From positions 17,749-81,748 of the forward strand of contig JAITYX010000177.1 in the NCBI GenBank assembly GCA_021018815.1: a stretch of DNA of 64,000 bases. Direction: 5' to 3'. The translations under genes and the position numbers were made by a program. Below the pieces are notes generated by a model. That model ran no database searches and was not told where the DNA came from. It worked only from the letters and a program-made list of their open reading frames with translations. Each line of letters starts with the position of its first letter. The stretch's first letter is position 1. This document shows, in pieces, positions 10,504 to 22,587 of the stretch. The stretch is from Talinum fruticosum (taxonomy: Eukaryota > Streptophyta > Magnoliopsida > Caryophyllales > Talinaceae).

Positions 10504-12628
10504 CGTTAGAACCACGGCCAGCCGGGCCCGCCGAGCTTCCCCACTTCTGTTGGGTCTCTTTTTAAAGATTGATTTTGAAAATGGTTTTGAAAGTCAATTT
10601 TTGAATGTGGGGATGAACCTTTTATTATGATTTCTTAATTTTATTAAATCTAATTTAAAGTGAATTAAGCAAAGTTGAATGGCGGTTTATTAACCTTTTA
10701 TTTTACAAATTATTTTTAGAATTCCCGAGATCTTATTTTCTAATTAAGGAATGATGAAAAATTAGGATTTTGGTCTTCGCAGTGAAGCATTAGGGCCGAT
10801 TGGTGTGAAAACACTAATGCGGATCGAAGCCTCACTTGCCGACCACCAGTACGAGCGACGACCTATACCCGGCGAAGGCAGGCGCCGGCCGAGGCAGAGG
10901 CTAATGGAGTTAGCCTCGGCTTTTGCCCTGGTGGGTAGATCCAGAACCTCTTCTTACCATTCCTATAACCGTGAAAACACCTAGATGCGAATTTGAATAG
11001 AAATAAATGAAAAGGGAGTTGCTAGTCGGTTTTAGGAAAGAAAAACTAACAAAAACAAAATAAAAATTTACTCTTCCATTCTTAGTATGGGGAAACTAAA
11101 ACTTAAAGAGGCTAAAAATGACTCCATCATTCTTTGAACCGAGAATCGAATTTCGGGACGAGGGTACAAAATGTAGGGACAAACCCTTGCATTCAAGCAC
11201 GTTCGAAGACAACCATTACTAGTTCGATTAGTGAATTAAAATGATGTAAACAAAGCAAGCAAGCAACATGCGAAAAGAAATAAAACAACCAAAACATAAT
11301 TAAGGAAAGCGATAAAAGAGAAGGTACAGAAGCGGTAAACAAAGTAAAGCGGAAAAGGAAAGAAAGGGCAAAGCGAAAGGAAAGCGGAAAATAAAGAGAT
11401 TACATCCGGCGAGGATGAATTAAAAGCGGTACATCTTGAATCCACAATACGGAAAGCAATAAAAGAAAGCATAAAAGTAAATAATAAACCGTTGAAGATC
11501 GAATCCGTGCTCTCATGTTATCCTACCAACCGATCTGGATCTCGGATCCGGACCTCGTGATGTGACGATGGTGAGCGAGAGGGTCTTTTTGTAAGTATTT
11601 TATAGAGGTGAGTAGGTAGAAAGATGAATAAGGGAGTTTAGGGATCAGTCTGTATGGAGTAGGATAGAAGTAGGCTGAAAAGAGACCAAGAGATCGAATA
11701 CCAAGAGAGTATTTAGTAGCTCTTAATCCGGTTTCAAGCAACATAATAGTAATGGATGAGCTATTTAGGTGGAATGCAGCAGCGTGATGCTAAGGCGAGA
11801 AGCCATTGTGAGAATGAGAGGCAAGGCTCTTTATTTATAGGGATAGCTTAGGTCAAAGAAATGACCTAGGGTAAGCTCGGTTAGCCGTCCGAAGCGACAG
11901 AAAATAAATCGGGCCAGGATCAAAGTGATAGGACCGGATAAAGCAAAGGATAGAACCGGCCGAACCGGATAAATGGGGCGAGGCAGGCACCGGCCAACTG
12001 GTGTTGCCTAGGGTTTCGTGCCCTAGCGTGCTACCCCGGGAGTCTGCAAGCTGGAACGCAGCGTTTTGAGGTAAAACGCAGGGTAGAAGTCGCCGGTCAT
12101 GTTGGGTTTTCTAGAGTTTCATGCCCTACCGTGTCTGTCTCGGGATTCCTTAGCGAAAACACAACGTTTTGAGTGAAATTACTAGTAAGGGCGCTAGCCA
12201 TGTTGGGCTTTCAAGGAGATTGTGGGCTTCTAGTCTCGATGGACCGTATTGGGGCTTAAACGCAGCACTTTGATTCTCGTGATCATTAATGCAACGACTA
12301 ACATCGTCTTCGTGTCTTCGACTCCTTGTCTAGTTGTATTAAAATACGATATTCCGAACTTGGGATTTCTTGGCACACAACATTGAACTCTGCTGTCTAT
12401 GAAGGCTTGGCCCGGTTTTGGATCATCCGAAAGAAAAGGGATTTTTGGATCGATCCAAGGGAGAAGGCTATTTATGTGGTGCTTGGGGTTCCTTATGGTT
12501 TACTAGCTTCCATCACACCAATCGAGACACAGTCCAACATCCAAATCCTAAAATAGGACTCGGAATTATCAGCATTGGGTCCACAAATAAAAAAATAGAA
12601 AAAGGACAACACTTTTTAGATGTCTACA
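10504..12628 (-). repeat. T3 5' LTR
   Basis: About 2.1 kb; plus-strand limits are CGTTAGAACCACGG and TTTTTAGATGTCTACA. TATAAATA lies at 11839-11832 on the minus strand. It pairs with 2192-4361. The target duplication CCGCC follows at 12629. Confidence 0.87.
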
Positions 12629-13570
12629 CCGCCGGATGTAAGCTTTTAATTTCTCGCTTTCTTTTCATTCCGCTTTTCTTTTCTTTTTCGTTTACTTTCT
12701 TTATTACTTTCTTTATCTCTCTTTACCGCTTTCGTTATTATTATATTTTGTTTGTTTTTAATTCCGTATCGCATGTTGTTTTCTTGTGTTTAATATGTTA
12801 TTTACATTCACTACTCAAACTAATAATTGTCGTCGTTTGACGGGCGAGAATGGAAGGGCTTATCCATACATTTCGTACCCTCGCCCCGATTCCGATTCTT
12901 GGCCCTAGACCAATGGAGTCACTTTTTAACATCTTTCGACTTCGTTTTCCCATACTAAGATCGAAAGAGCATTTATTTATTTTAATTATTTCTACGTTTT
13001 GTTAGTTTTTATTCCTAAAAACCGACCGACGACTCCCTCTTTTGATTTATTTTTATTCAATCGCTTCCGGCTTTTCTAACTAAATGATAAAAAGGGGAAT
13101 TCTGGATCTACTAGCTAGGCCGAGAGGCTGAAGATGATCTCCTCAGCCGTAGCCCCGGCCGATGTTGCCAACCACCACGTATAGGTCATTACCTGCACCG
13201 ATTGGTCGGCAAGTGAGACTCGGGTCCAAGCCGGTGTTTTCACACTAGTTTGGCCCTAAAGAATCATGGCAGAAACGAAACCCTAATTTTATTTATTTTT
13301 CAGTTAAGAAATAACATCCTGAGATTTCGAAAATAATTTCTAAAATAAAATAATTAATAAAATCGCCACTCAATGTGATTTAATTCATTTTAACTTGATT
13401 TAGTAAAATTTGGAAATCTAAATAAGAGATTCATCCCCACTTTCGAAATTTCATATTCAAAACCATAAAATCATTTTCATCTTCAAAAATCAAAAAAGAA
13501 AAATTTTAAACCCGCCAATTTGTGGGAAAGCTTAGGCCCCACCCCGTGGGGACGAACCGTGGTTCCTATA
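12629..13570 (+). repeat. T2 5' LTR, right part (R/U5)
   Basis: It starts CCGCCGGATGTAAGC, equivalent to CGCCCGATGTAATC in T2's 3' LTR (23590) and CCGTCCGATGTAATC in T4's LTR (41464), and ends GTGGTTCCTATA next to a primer site. It continues the LTR broken at 2191. Confidence 0.87.
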
Positions 13571-13571
13571 G

Positions 13572-13589
13572 TGGCAACTCTACTGGGGA
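13572..13589 (+). other. T2 primer binding site
   Basis: TGGCAACTCTACTGGGGA, one base after the LTR end. The next 75 bp are the sequence that normally follows integrase (TTGTTCTAAAGAGGCAAAAC, compare 57546 and the complement of 28410), so the whole gag-pol block is gone at this junction. Confidence 0.85.
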
Positions 13590-13665
13590 TAAATAAATTG
13601 TTCTAAAGAGGCAAAACTAAATTCTTTTATTCTTCCTAAAAGTTTCTCTATAAGAAAATTAAGCC

Positions 13666-15117
13666 CTAGTCTATCTTCACTTGTTTCCCTTTCAAGTCAC
13701 TAGACTCACTTCTACCATCTTGAGTACACTTCTTTAGCTCTTCAATTCTACAGGCCCTCCTCTCTTCCGCTTCCTTAGCTTTAGATTCCTTTCGTGGGCT
13801 CGTTCATCAATTTGAGGGTTTACTTCGCGAATTTGGAGTGTTCCAACAATAGGAACAACTTCTTAGGGATCTAGCTCTCGAGCCCTCAATGCCTTGTGAT
13901 GTTTGGTGTCTACTTCCGTTATCCACTCCGGATAATATACGAGATACGGTAGTAGTCGGCTCACCTGCAGGTTCAACAGCTTTGGTAGGTTCATCCAATA
14001 TTCGGGCCATGACTTAACTCGTTTAGAATTGCCGAAACCTTCGAATAGTTCAAAGGTAGCGAGGCCAAACACAGTCCAGATTGGGGATCACCTGCTCTCG
14101 TCTCATGTGCTACAATACATGGTCGTGGAAGTAGTAGGTACTGGTTTTTAAACCCAGTAGGCATATAAAGGTTTGTTGTCCGGTATGTGTCCTAAATTGG
14201 GACACTTTCCACCATTCTATGGTATTACTATGGTTCTTAACATAATCCTTCCACCAGGAAGCGGGATGACCGGTTACTACATCTAACCGCTTTCGACGTG
14301 AAGTGATACGTGTCTACTCTTGCAGGAGCTTGAATCGAGTTGTAGATGCTCCATTAACCAAATCTGCTCACAATGGATAAAAAAATCATAGGGGCAAAAA
14401 TAAATAAAAAAAAGAGCGAAAAGGTGAAAAATCGAGACTTTCGGCGTAGAGCCGAAGGCTTTTTAGCCTTGGCAATGCCGCATCGCCACCCTATGGCCGG
14501 CGCCGCGACCTTGTCCCATCGGTTTGTCTTGGTCGTTATTATTTGCTTAGCTGTAATAACATGGGGCTCCCAGTAAAGTCCTCCTCTAAATTGCCTTCCT
14601 CCTACTCTAACCTTATAAGTGTTTCAGCGAGTATCGGCGACGTCAAGGAATAGTGATCGTCCGGTTATTCAACAAAGCTCGGTAGTGTCGCAGGCACCAT
14701 GTGGCCTCCTACCAATAGGAAACCACCTATTATACATCAAGCGGTAATGATTCATTAGATTCATTAGGTTCATTTGATTCTGGTAAGAATCCAACCTAGA
14801 TTCGTATTGTTCGACTTCGGAAGGTGCTTATAGGTTTCATGTAGATTTTCGGAGGATTTAGGATAACGAGGTTTCAGTACGGTACTGGATGCCCGGGATA
14901 ACATCAAACTCTTCAAGCAGGGCAACAATTCCTTATTCCCAAATATGAAAACGTGGTAATGTGAATCCTAATAGGCCATCGCAACCCTTAGGAAAGTCGA
15001 ATAGACTTTTACTTGTCGAATCTTGAACAAAGTATTAAGCCCATATTGTGATAATCCTACTCTCTCGGTGTTTGTCATCTTATGCATCCAACGAGATAAC
15101 TCAGTCATAAAATTCAT
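13666..15117 (-). pseudogene. T2 antisense gene 2 (DUF7745-like protein)
   Basis: It runs on the minus strand from an ATG at 15117 (MNFMTELSRWMHKMT) to a stop at 13668-13666. Near residue 60 it has DSHYHVFIFGNKELLPCL, matching the FWDP...FxFG..ELCPTIEEF pattern I associate with the plant DUF7745 family. Later come TFELFEGFGN and PEYWMNLPKLL, and the C-terminus is Lys/Glu-rich, ending in a KVKID-like sequence also seen in T4b and T1. Function is unknown; such proteins are usually found inside retrotransposons. Stops and frameshifts make this copy inactive. About 480 codons are spanned. Confidence 0.65.
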
Positions 15118-15220
15118 CTTTTAAGAATAGAAGGTACTAAGGAATTTCTTAGGATCTGTTTTTACGAAGGGATTGCGGAAGAAAGTTCAGAGCACAATTT
15201 TTGGTATTCAACAAGGGTCT

Positions 15221-15229
15221 TATTTATAG
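15221..15229 (-). promoter_or_regulatory. TATA box of antisense gene 2 (T2)
   Basis: CTATAAATA on the minus strand, about 100 bp before the ATG at 15117. T4b has CTATAAATAGG at the same distance (59271-59263) before its ATG at 59162. Conservation at matched spacing supports a real core promoter. Confidence 0.65.
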
Positions 15230-16001
15230 CAGTTCCAGGATCGAGTCCTACCGCGCCAACACCACCGAAGACAACCAACACCAGGATTCTTGCGTAGCGA
15301 GTGTCGGCCAGGCCTTCGGACCGGCCGGTGTGCCTTATTCTTTTGGCCCGAGCACTCCTTTGGCCATTATTTGCTACTGCCCTTGGCCCATTTTCGGTCA
15401 AGCGATATTATTTCAAACCGTGCACTTACAAATTCCCATTTTTATTTTTATGATTTTCTTTTGGGAGGAATGGAGGCTGTGCAAATTTTTTCGATTTGTC
15501 TTTGTAATTTTTCATAAGAATTTTTGCATCATGTTAATAAAAGAAAGCATTTTTACAATCGTGTTTATACATTTCATCTCATTGCATAGAATCAAAAGAT
15601 TATTACAAAATATTAAACATTAACAACATAAGCACCCTATAAGGGATCCACTAATCTTTGCCATCGGAAGCATTGTTGAAGTTATAATTCCCAAAGTCCT
15701 CCCGGATGGACATGGAAAACCCACCACCATGTGAAGAGCTAGCCCTATGGTCCCAAGATTGAGAAGCTCCATGAGAAGGCCAACTATAAGACGCCTGGTG
15801 GAAGTCAATTGTGTTCCCATGAATTTTTAAGTGCTTGAACAGGTGACTTATCCATGCATTCTTCAGAAAAGCTACGCCCAACATCGGAAGGACTAGGCCT
15901 CGCTTTAGAAGCACTCGATGATAAGAGCGATGTGAAGAATGTCGGGAAGTGTCTGGTTTAGATGTACCACCGAGAGGGTGCTTGTTGGTCAAATGGATGT
16001 A

Positions 16002-18399
16002 TGTTGAGCTTGTCGTACAGCAACAAATTAAACCACTACTTAGGCTTATAATAAACAATATAGCAAGGGCAAGTAGGGATCGAATCCACGAGGAAAGATA
16101 CTGTAAAAAAATGAAACTTCCAATCTAATTAAACTAACTATTCTAGTTATTTAGCTTATAAAATTCAAACAAATCAAATTAACTACTAAATTTCTAATTT
16201 TAATTCTAAGAAAAACATCTGAGATTATGCACTATTATTCTAATAATCTAAATTTAACAAAACTATGCTAATTAATTCTGAAAAAATCAAAACAGAAAAT
16301 CAAATAAACACTTAAACAGAAAATTAAAACGTAGAATAATTCAGAATTAAATAACTAAAAATAACAGAAAATTATCTAATAATATAAATAAATATCCCAG
16401 TCAGAATATAAATCTTGTAATAACCCAGGAATATTTTTTATAATTTTTCAGAATAATTAAAACAAAAAACTAAAGCAGAAATTAAATAAATTCTAAAACA
16501 GAAAATTAAATAAATAATATTCTGCACTAAATTAATTACGAAAATAAATACTAAAATTATCCAAAATAATAATAATAATTTTCTAAACCTAAGAAAACCC
16601 TAAAAATATAAAAATAAAATTTAAAACCTAATTTACGAATTTATTTAACTAAAAACCTGCAGTAATTAAATTCAAGAATTAAATATGAAAAATTATCAAA
16701 TTAATTCCAAAAATTCTAAAATTTAATCACAGCAAACTAGGACTCTATCTAAACCCTAAAAGAAGATAAAACATGAAAAATAACAAAAGAACTATTTTTA
16801 AACTAATTTCTAACAAACTAACTCAAAAATAATAAAAACTAACAGAAAATTAATTCTGAAAATTAAAATATATAAAGACTCAAAATTAAATTAAAATAAA
16901 ATTACTAAAACTAACCTAAAATAATGATCTTTAGGGGGTTTAATGAAATTGATAATAAAAGACTATAACTTTATAAATAAAAATTAATAAACTCAAGAAA
17001 ATAACTAAAAGCAAACAAATAATTATCAAAAATAGCAAATTATAAAAACACTTAGTATAATCTATATCCACCATGCAAATTATTATTTATCATTAACACA
17101 CAAATTGATCTACCCATGAGCTAAACTGTAGAAGACAACCACTAGCGGATCTTCCCGTTTTTCCTTAGTTATTAGTTTACTTAGGCCTAGCCCTAATATA
17201 AACCTTACTAATATTGATAACCCTAGCACTAGCACTAGAATTTAATCAAATTAGAGCATTAAGTACTAGAAAAACATCATCTAGCACCTAATAACCAATC
17301 TACTAGCAAATTGATTTAAGAAGGATCTATGATAATTTTCTAATTAAAAGAGATGGGTATGAGCCATCCATGATTAACTAGGGGGATACTTATGTCTAAA
17401 AGATCAAGCAATTACGTACTTAAACCCTTTAAACTATCATATGAATTTATATAAAACTAAATAGCATGCACTCTAATTAATTAGACATAAATTCATAAAC
17501 ATTAAACACAAATTATCATAGAATCATGGATCGAATCAATAAGACAATAAAAATCGAAACTTTGTTTCAAAATAAAAAATTTAACATGGCTTCAAGTAGA
17601 TTATACTAAGTGTAAGAAAACTACTCACACATAATGTAATTTAAAACATGTAAACTAAATAAAACTAGCATCTTTAATATTAATCTAACAATAAACACTC
17701 AATCTTTTCTAATAAAAATTACAAAACTAAATTATACTACCGATATTAGTTTCTTTGACCGGGAAGATGAAGAAGATGATGATGGATGGTGGCTGGCTGG
17801 GCAGCAGCACAGGGAGCAGCAGCAAGCCGAAGCGGCGGCGGACGGCGGCAACCGGGAGCAGCGGCAGCGAGTGCGAGGCTGGCTGGTGGTGCGGGGTGCG
17901 TGGACAGCAAGCGGCAGAGTGCAACAAGGAGCAGCGGCAGCGAGTGCAGCAAGAGAACGTGAGGTGGTCCGGGTAGCTAGGTGGTTGGCTGCTTGTGTGG
18001 GCGGTGGACGTCGCGAGCAGCGAGTGGGCTGGGATGTATGTGGCTGGCTTCCTAGGTCTCCTCTTTCATGATGATTACAAGTAGTGTATATATGGTGAAG
18101 GAGCTAGGGTTATTCCTCTTTCTTCTCTTCTAAGTTTCCTTTTCTCTTCCAATTATGATTTTATAAAATATAATATCATAAAATAAATATTTTATGACAC
18201 ATTATTTTATGGACCGACTTCATATATTTTCTTGGATGCTTGCCGGTAGCTAAAAATCCACTTTTAACGACTTTTCTTCTCTTCCCCACTTTATTCGATA
18301 ATTACTTATAAATAGACAAAATAGGATAATTTAGATAAAATAAACTATATAATATAAACTAAATAGCTACTAAAAATACGTATAAAATGCGACTTAACA
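16002..18399 (-). mobile_element. 2.4-kb solo LTR in antisense gene 1 of T2
   Basis: Its termini are TGTTGAGC and GACTTAACA, matching as TGTTAAG inverted ends, with flanks ATGTA (15997-16001) and ATGCA (18400-18404), a 5-bp duplication with one change. No internal domain or second LTR is present. A second copy starts at 62085. Read on the minus strand it begins TGTTAAGTCGCATTTTATAC and ends near a GGATTCGATCCCTACTTGCC motif common close to the 3' end of plant LTRs, possibly Athila-like. It is very A/T-rich apart from a GC-rich CAG/GCG segment at about 17760-18050. Confidence 0.75.
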
Positions 18400-20289
18400 A
18401 TGCATTTGAACTTCGAGCACCACCAAGGAGGCATCCCGATGAAGATGTTCTAAACCAACGCCTCTACAAAAATAAGAGTGCAATTAACACATCTACTAAA
18501 AGCTTAATAAAGTTAGAATTTACACAAACTATGATTCACCTGGAAGGTTTGGAAAGTCTTCCTATTGAAGAAGTCTTGGATACCCCTAACGGCAGATTGG
18601 AATCGATGGATATGGTCCGAGATTGCTCCGATCATACTACAAGATTTAATGGCATTGATGAAATACTTTTAGTATACAACTAAAAGTAAAAAGCATAAAA
18701 CTCTTACCCCTTTCCAGTTTCTAGGAATGGGATACCCCACACATTCTTCTTCCGAAAGTTCGGAATTCTTATATAACGAGGAGATTCCTAGGATTGAGAA
18801 ACATTCACATCAAGACTTGGACTGTGGATATCCTACGGAAGAAGCTACAAAGGATGAAGTTAGTTTCCATACAAAAAATTCAACTACAAAAAAAAAAAAA
18901 AGGGATGGAGGCTCACCAATCGGATCATAATCCGTTCCAAATGATATGTATAGGACATATACAAATTTAGAAACTGGGTATAGGGATACCCAGTGGTTAC
19001 TTCCTCCTTTTCTTTTTGAAAAAGGGAGCGGAAGTAGAACATGGTATGAGGTGGATCATAAGGAACGAACGGAGGCCATGTGTTGTGGCGGAGTTGGGGC
19101 GTAACACTCTCGGTAAGGTACCAGCAAAACACTGAAAGGACCCTCAAATAAGATCCTCCTATCACTCAACCCCGTGAAATGTCCATACGTGGAAGGAGTT
19201 TAAGTTGGGCCCAAGGATGGAAATTAGTCTACACACACAGGATTTATAAGGAGACAAGCAAACAAAAGAAAAAAAGGGCAAAAATTAGGTGGCCAAACAG
19301 TGAAGAAGGTTTTTTCGGGCATGTTTTCAAGGTAAATTTAAGAGCATAAAAGTGACGTACCGAAGCCAAACAGTTGAGAGCATATCGTAAAGAGCCTATG
19401 TCATAGGCTTTGGATTGTCAAAGATAGATTTTTGCCCATGATACGGAGGCCGAAAATGTAAGGTGATTTGTTGAGCCGGGTGAAAGGCGCGAGAAATATT
19501 CATACAACCAATGCTATAATTTTACGAAACAAGTAAGATTTTTATCCACAGAAGATAAAAATATATTGAAAATAAGTGAAGAAATAGAGCATACCTCAAT
19601 GATCTTCCACAAGCCACATAGTGGAAGATAGTTTATCAAGTCCTTCTCGGGCTTAGAATGTCTCACACCGACACGAAGACCCCTTATGAGGCGAGTATAT
19701 GCAGGTGCACCCCGGTTAAGCTCCTTAATCCAATCAAGGTCCGATAAGTTCACTAAAGAGTGAATATGAACCTTCGATGCTTGGTCGGAAAAAAGTACAA
19801 TGCTTAATAAGAGCGCAAGCACAACCTGGACTTATTGTTGAGGAGTATGTCGAGCCTAAAACCCAACATCCTCAAAAGCCTAAAAAAGAATGGTGTATTT
19901 GAAGAAATTTTCCCGAGGAAATCTACTAGCCACGGGACCGAAGAGGTGACATAAATAGTCATGATATTTGTACAAGCTCCGGTCGTAGACTAAAGGCTCC
20001 CCTAAGAAGCCCAAACCCTATAAAATAGCAAAATCAAAAGGTGTAATAGTCATCTCCTTGAAAGGAAGATGGAAGGTGTTGGTGGTATCCCAAAAGGCTC
20101 ATTAATAGCCCTAATGGGATCCCGTGCTTTCTTATCACACAAATTATATAAGGCGGTAAAGAGGAAACCAAACCCGACATTATGAATGACATCCTCTAGG
20201 GGTAGTTCCTTTTCTACATGTTTCCATGAACTTGGGTATAGCACCCTTACTTCGAATTGAGCCTTTCTGCAAAATAAAAATCCTACTAG

Positions 20290-21712
20290 ATTGAAGACTC
20301 GAGTATAACTCTCTATCTCGCTATGGTTTTGATTTCAAGTCATTCTAAGTATTTAAGAAGCTCATATTTAAGTTTTTAACTATGTCCGACCCACTCGAAA
20401 CCATCTATTAAGTATAACGCATCTAACTAGGTTTCTAACCCACTCGGACATAACTCGGAAAGATTACATCAGTAAATAATTTCGAAACACTTTATATTCT
20501 AAACATTGACTTAATGTTCTAGCTGAAAATGAATTACTGCGTTAATTCCTCATTCTAAGTCGAGTTTCTTGAATGAATTTATTTACTTGATCGAGTTTAT
20601 GCATTCTGATTATTCAATCTCAATAACTTGATCATTTAAAGGATTGACTCAAGATGGAATTTGAACCTAATGAATATTAGACTCAAAAAATTTCATTCTT
20701 TCGAGGCTTAAGATAATTTAGCGATTAATTATTTTAAATTAATTATTATCTTTGCCTAATCTTGGACCAAAGTATTTTTATACTTTGAGTACCACTTTGA
20801 TTTGCTTTTGCAGGTTGATTAAAGTATTTTAATCTTATTTTGAAAAGCAAAAGCAACTGGTCTCCTCCGATTAAACACCAATGAACAGAAAAACACCTTT
20901 TACGGACAAGGCTTAGACTCACGGTTGTTTGTTATCAAATTCGGTAAAATTCAACTTTGAGTCTAACGGTTGTTTCCACCCCAAATTTCAGTCACAACCG
21001 GTGGAATGGACAACTTTTCGGGCCAAGGACTAAAGCACAATGTTCACATTACAACGACTCCTTTTCGAGTGACTCAAACTAGTCGTTACAACGGCTAATG
21101 AAGCTCACAAGTCTAGAACAAGCCTCAATGGATACTCGCCCTGCTAAGTATAAATAGAAGCCTTCTTACAAGACTTGAAGATTGCTGGAACGAAATCTAA
21201 TCTTCTCTCACTCAATCTTCTAGCTTACAACTCTAGTTCTTAAACTCTTACATCATGAGGTGTAAAGAGAATGTCGTGTAATCACTTCTACTCTTTCTAT
21301 TCTATGCTAAGTCCCTTGACCGAGCTGTAAGGGTTAACTCAACTTAGTTGTTCCCTAGCTGTAAAGGTTACCTTAGTTAGGAAGTACTAGATTAGATAAG
21401 GGAATTTTTGAGTCTATGAAAAAACTTATAATTGAATTTTCTAAGGGAGCAATTATGTAAAGAGCCAGTCCTTGTATTTTATAGATTCAAAATAGTGGAT
21501 TTGACTTGGTGCTTTGATTAACACTATCCGTGGTTTTCTGTCCTAGGAGGGTTTCCACGTATTTCCTATGTCTTGCATTTTCGAATCCAATCTAGACTCA
21601 GAATTGTTTTTAAGTCTTTGCTTTGTGCGGAATTGTTTGATAATTCACAAAAATCTTCCATCACCCTATTCACCCTCTCTAGGGTGACTTAACCTATCCA
21701 AGAGCAAACCTT
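20290..21712 (+). mobile_element. Copia-like LTR with primer-site remnant in intron 1 of antisense gene 1 (T2)
   Basis: The same intron in T4b (near 61975-62030) lacks this block. It contains TATAAATA at 21149-21156 and ends CACCCTATTCACCCTCTCTA followed by a degraded GGTATCAGAGC-like site (CCTATCCAAGAGCAAACC), the arrangement at the 3' end of many Ty1/copia LTRs primed by initiator tRNA-Met. Its left edge and target duplication are not clear, so the limits are approximate. Confidence 0.55.
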
Positions 21713-22066
21713 AAGATATTTTTTAGTAGAAGTACTACTCTAAATAAATAAATAGAGAAGTTTAAGCCAACAAGCTTACCGATGGAGTAATGGCAACTTA
21801 GGAAACACGGTTCTCGACCTCCATCAAGAGGTCATTTAGGCTCCATTCATCATGAGGGCGCCATTCTCACTTTAAAAAGTTGTCATGGACCCATTTCTCA
21901 GCCCGGGTTCATCCAATTGGATGAGCTTTTCTTCTAGACATGTGTTTGAAAGATGTCTTGAAAACCAACTAGTTTTCTCCAAGAATAAAGCAAGAGCACA
22001 ACAAGAGCAAAGTTAGAGCAAGCAAGAGAGGAGCAAGTGAAATGTGTAAAATGAACACACTAAACT

Positions 22067-22078
22067 CCCCTTTTATAG
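22067..22078 (-). promoter_or_regulatory. TATA box of antisense gene 1 (T2)
   Basis: CTATAAAAGGGG on the minus strand, about 135 bp before the ATG at 21941. T1 has CTATAAAAGGAGG about 146 bp before its ATG. The intervening leader is also conserved (TCACTT...CTCCTCTCTTGCTTGCTC in both). Confidence 0.75.
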
Positions 22079-22587
22079 ACTTAGTTCAACCAAGGGAAGC
22101 TAAGCATACAAGATAAGAGTAAAAAGCAAGCAGAGACCAAGGGAATGCGGCGAGCACGCTCGGGGCCTGGCCTAGTTTGAGGAGTCCCATCGGGCGTGGC
22201 AAGTGGATGTTTGGCACCATATGCATGCAAGTGTAAGCTTTTGGACCCACCATATCAGCTTTTGTAGATAAAATTTTTAGTCTATTTCAAATGAATTATT
22301 CAAGTAAAACACTCGAACTTTCGTCAATATGATTATCCACTAACAAAAATGTTAGTACAACAGATTATCAAGCCAAGCTTCGGATCAAAGATGATCGAAG
22401 TTTTAGCATAAAAATTCACCAAGGTTCAGGCCCCGATCAAGCCAAGCTTAGGATCCTATTACCGAATTTCAAAACGCATGCATCGCGACCAAGTCTAGGC
22501 CTTGTCTCGAAGTTCATGTTCAATAGTAACCAATTCTAGACGCTACATAACAATCAATGTTTGAAACAACGCATAAAAATCGAGAGA
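22079..22587 (+). other. T2 region upstream of the 3' LTR
   Basis: It corresponds in reverse to T1 24769-25405, with a few diverged copies of the CGAAGCTTGG unit that is amplified in T3. The purine tract next to the LTR is not recognisable. No gene is seen; it probably serves as promoter-proximal sequence of antisense gene 1 and as 3' untranslated sequence of the element. Confidence 0.5.

Larger units (their letters stand above)
2192..12628 (-). mobile_element. T3: internally deleted, gag-only Tat-like element
   Basis: On the minus strand: 5' LTR (10504-12628), primer site, leader, gag fragments, then a 3' region with a 44-bp tandem array and the 3' LTR (2192-4361). It is flanked by CTGCC (2187-2191) and CCGCC (12629-12633), a 5-bp target duplication with one change, and it separates the two halves of T2's 5' LTR. 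Protease, RT, integrase and both antisense genes are missing, so it could only have moved with help from a complete relative, or it lost them after insertion. Confidence 0.85.
15651..21941 (-). pseudogene. T2 antisense gene 1 (plant mobile domain protein), interrupted twice
   Basis: The minus-strand ATG at 21941 opens MSRRKAHPIG, as in T1 (25552). Domain segments include NVGFGFLFTALYNLCDKKA (20244-20050) and, upstream on the plus strand, VHIHSLVNLSDLDWIKELN and RGAPAYTRLIRGL (19822-19514). These fit the plant mobile domain found in MAIN/MAIL proteins and in some transposons. The C-terminus is acidic (FNNASDGKD, stop at 15653). Intron signals shared with T1 and T4b include a donor near 21789 and a T-rich acceptor next to 18889-18902. 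A solo LTR (16002-18399) and a copia-like LTR (about 20290-21712, in intron 1) are inserted. Nuclear location is inferred from the family. Stops and shifts are frequent. Confidence 0.75.

Noticed and set aside
12418..12840. 140-codon plus-strand open frame
   Set aside because: It crosses the T3/T2 LTR junction at 12628, so it is a chance fusion of two LTR sequences.
15201..15623. 140-codon plus-strand open frame
   Set aside because: It lies opposite the promoter region of T2 antisense gene 2, is hydrophobic low-complexity at its end and has no counterpart in T4b.
16076..16087. tRNA B-box-like GGGATCGAATCC, also in the second copy near 62163
   Set aside because: No matching A box at the right distance and no cloverleaf. 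The motif is a recurrent sequence near the end of plant LTRs, so neither a tRNA nor a SINE is called.
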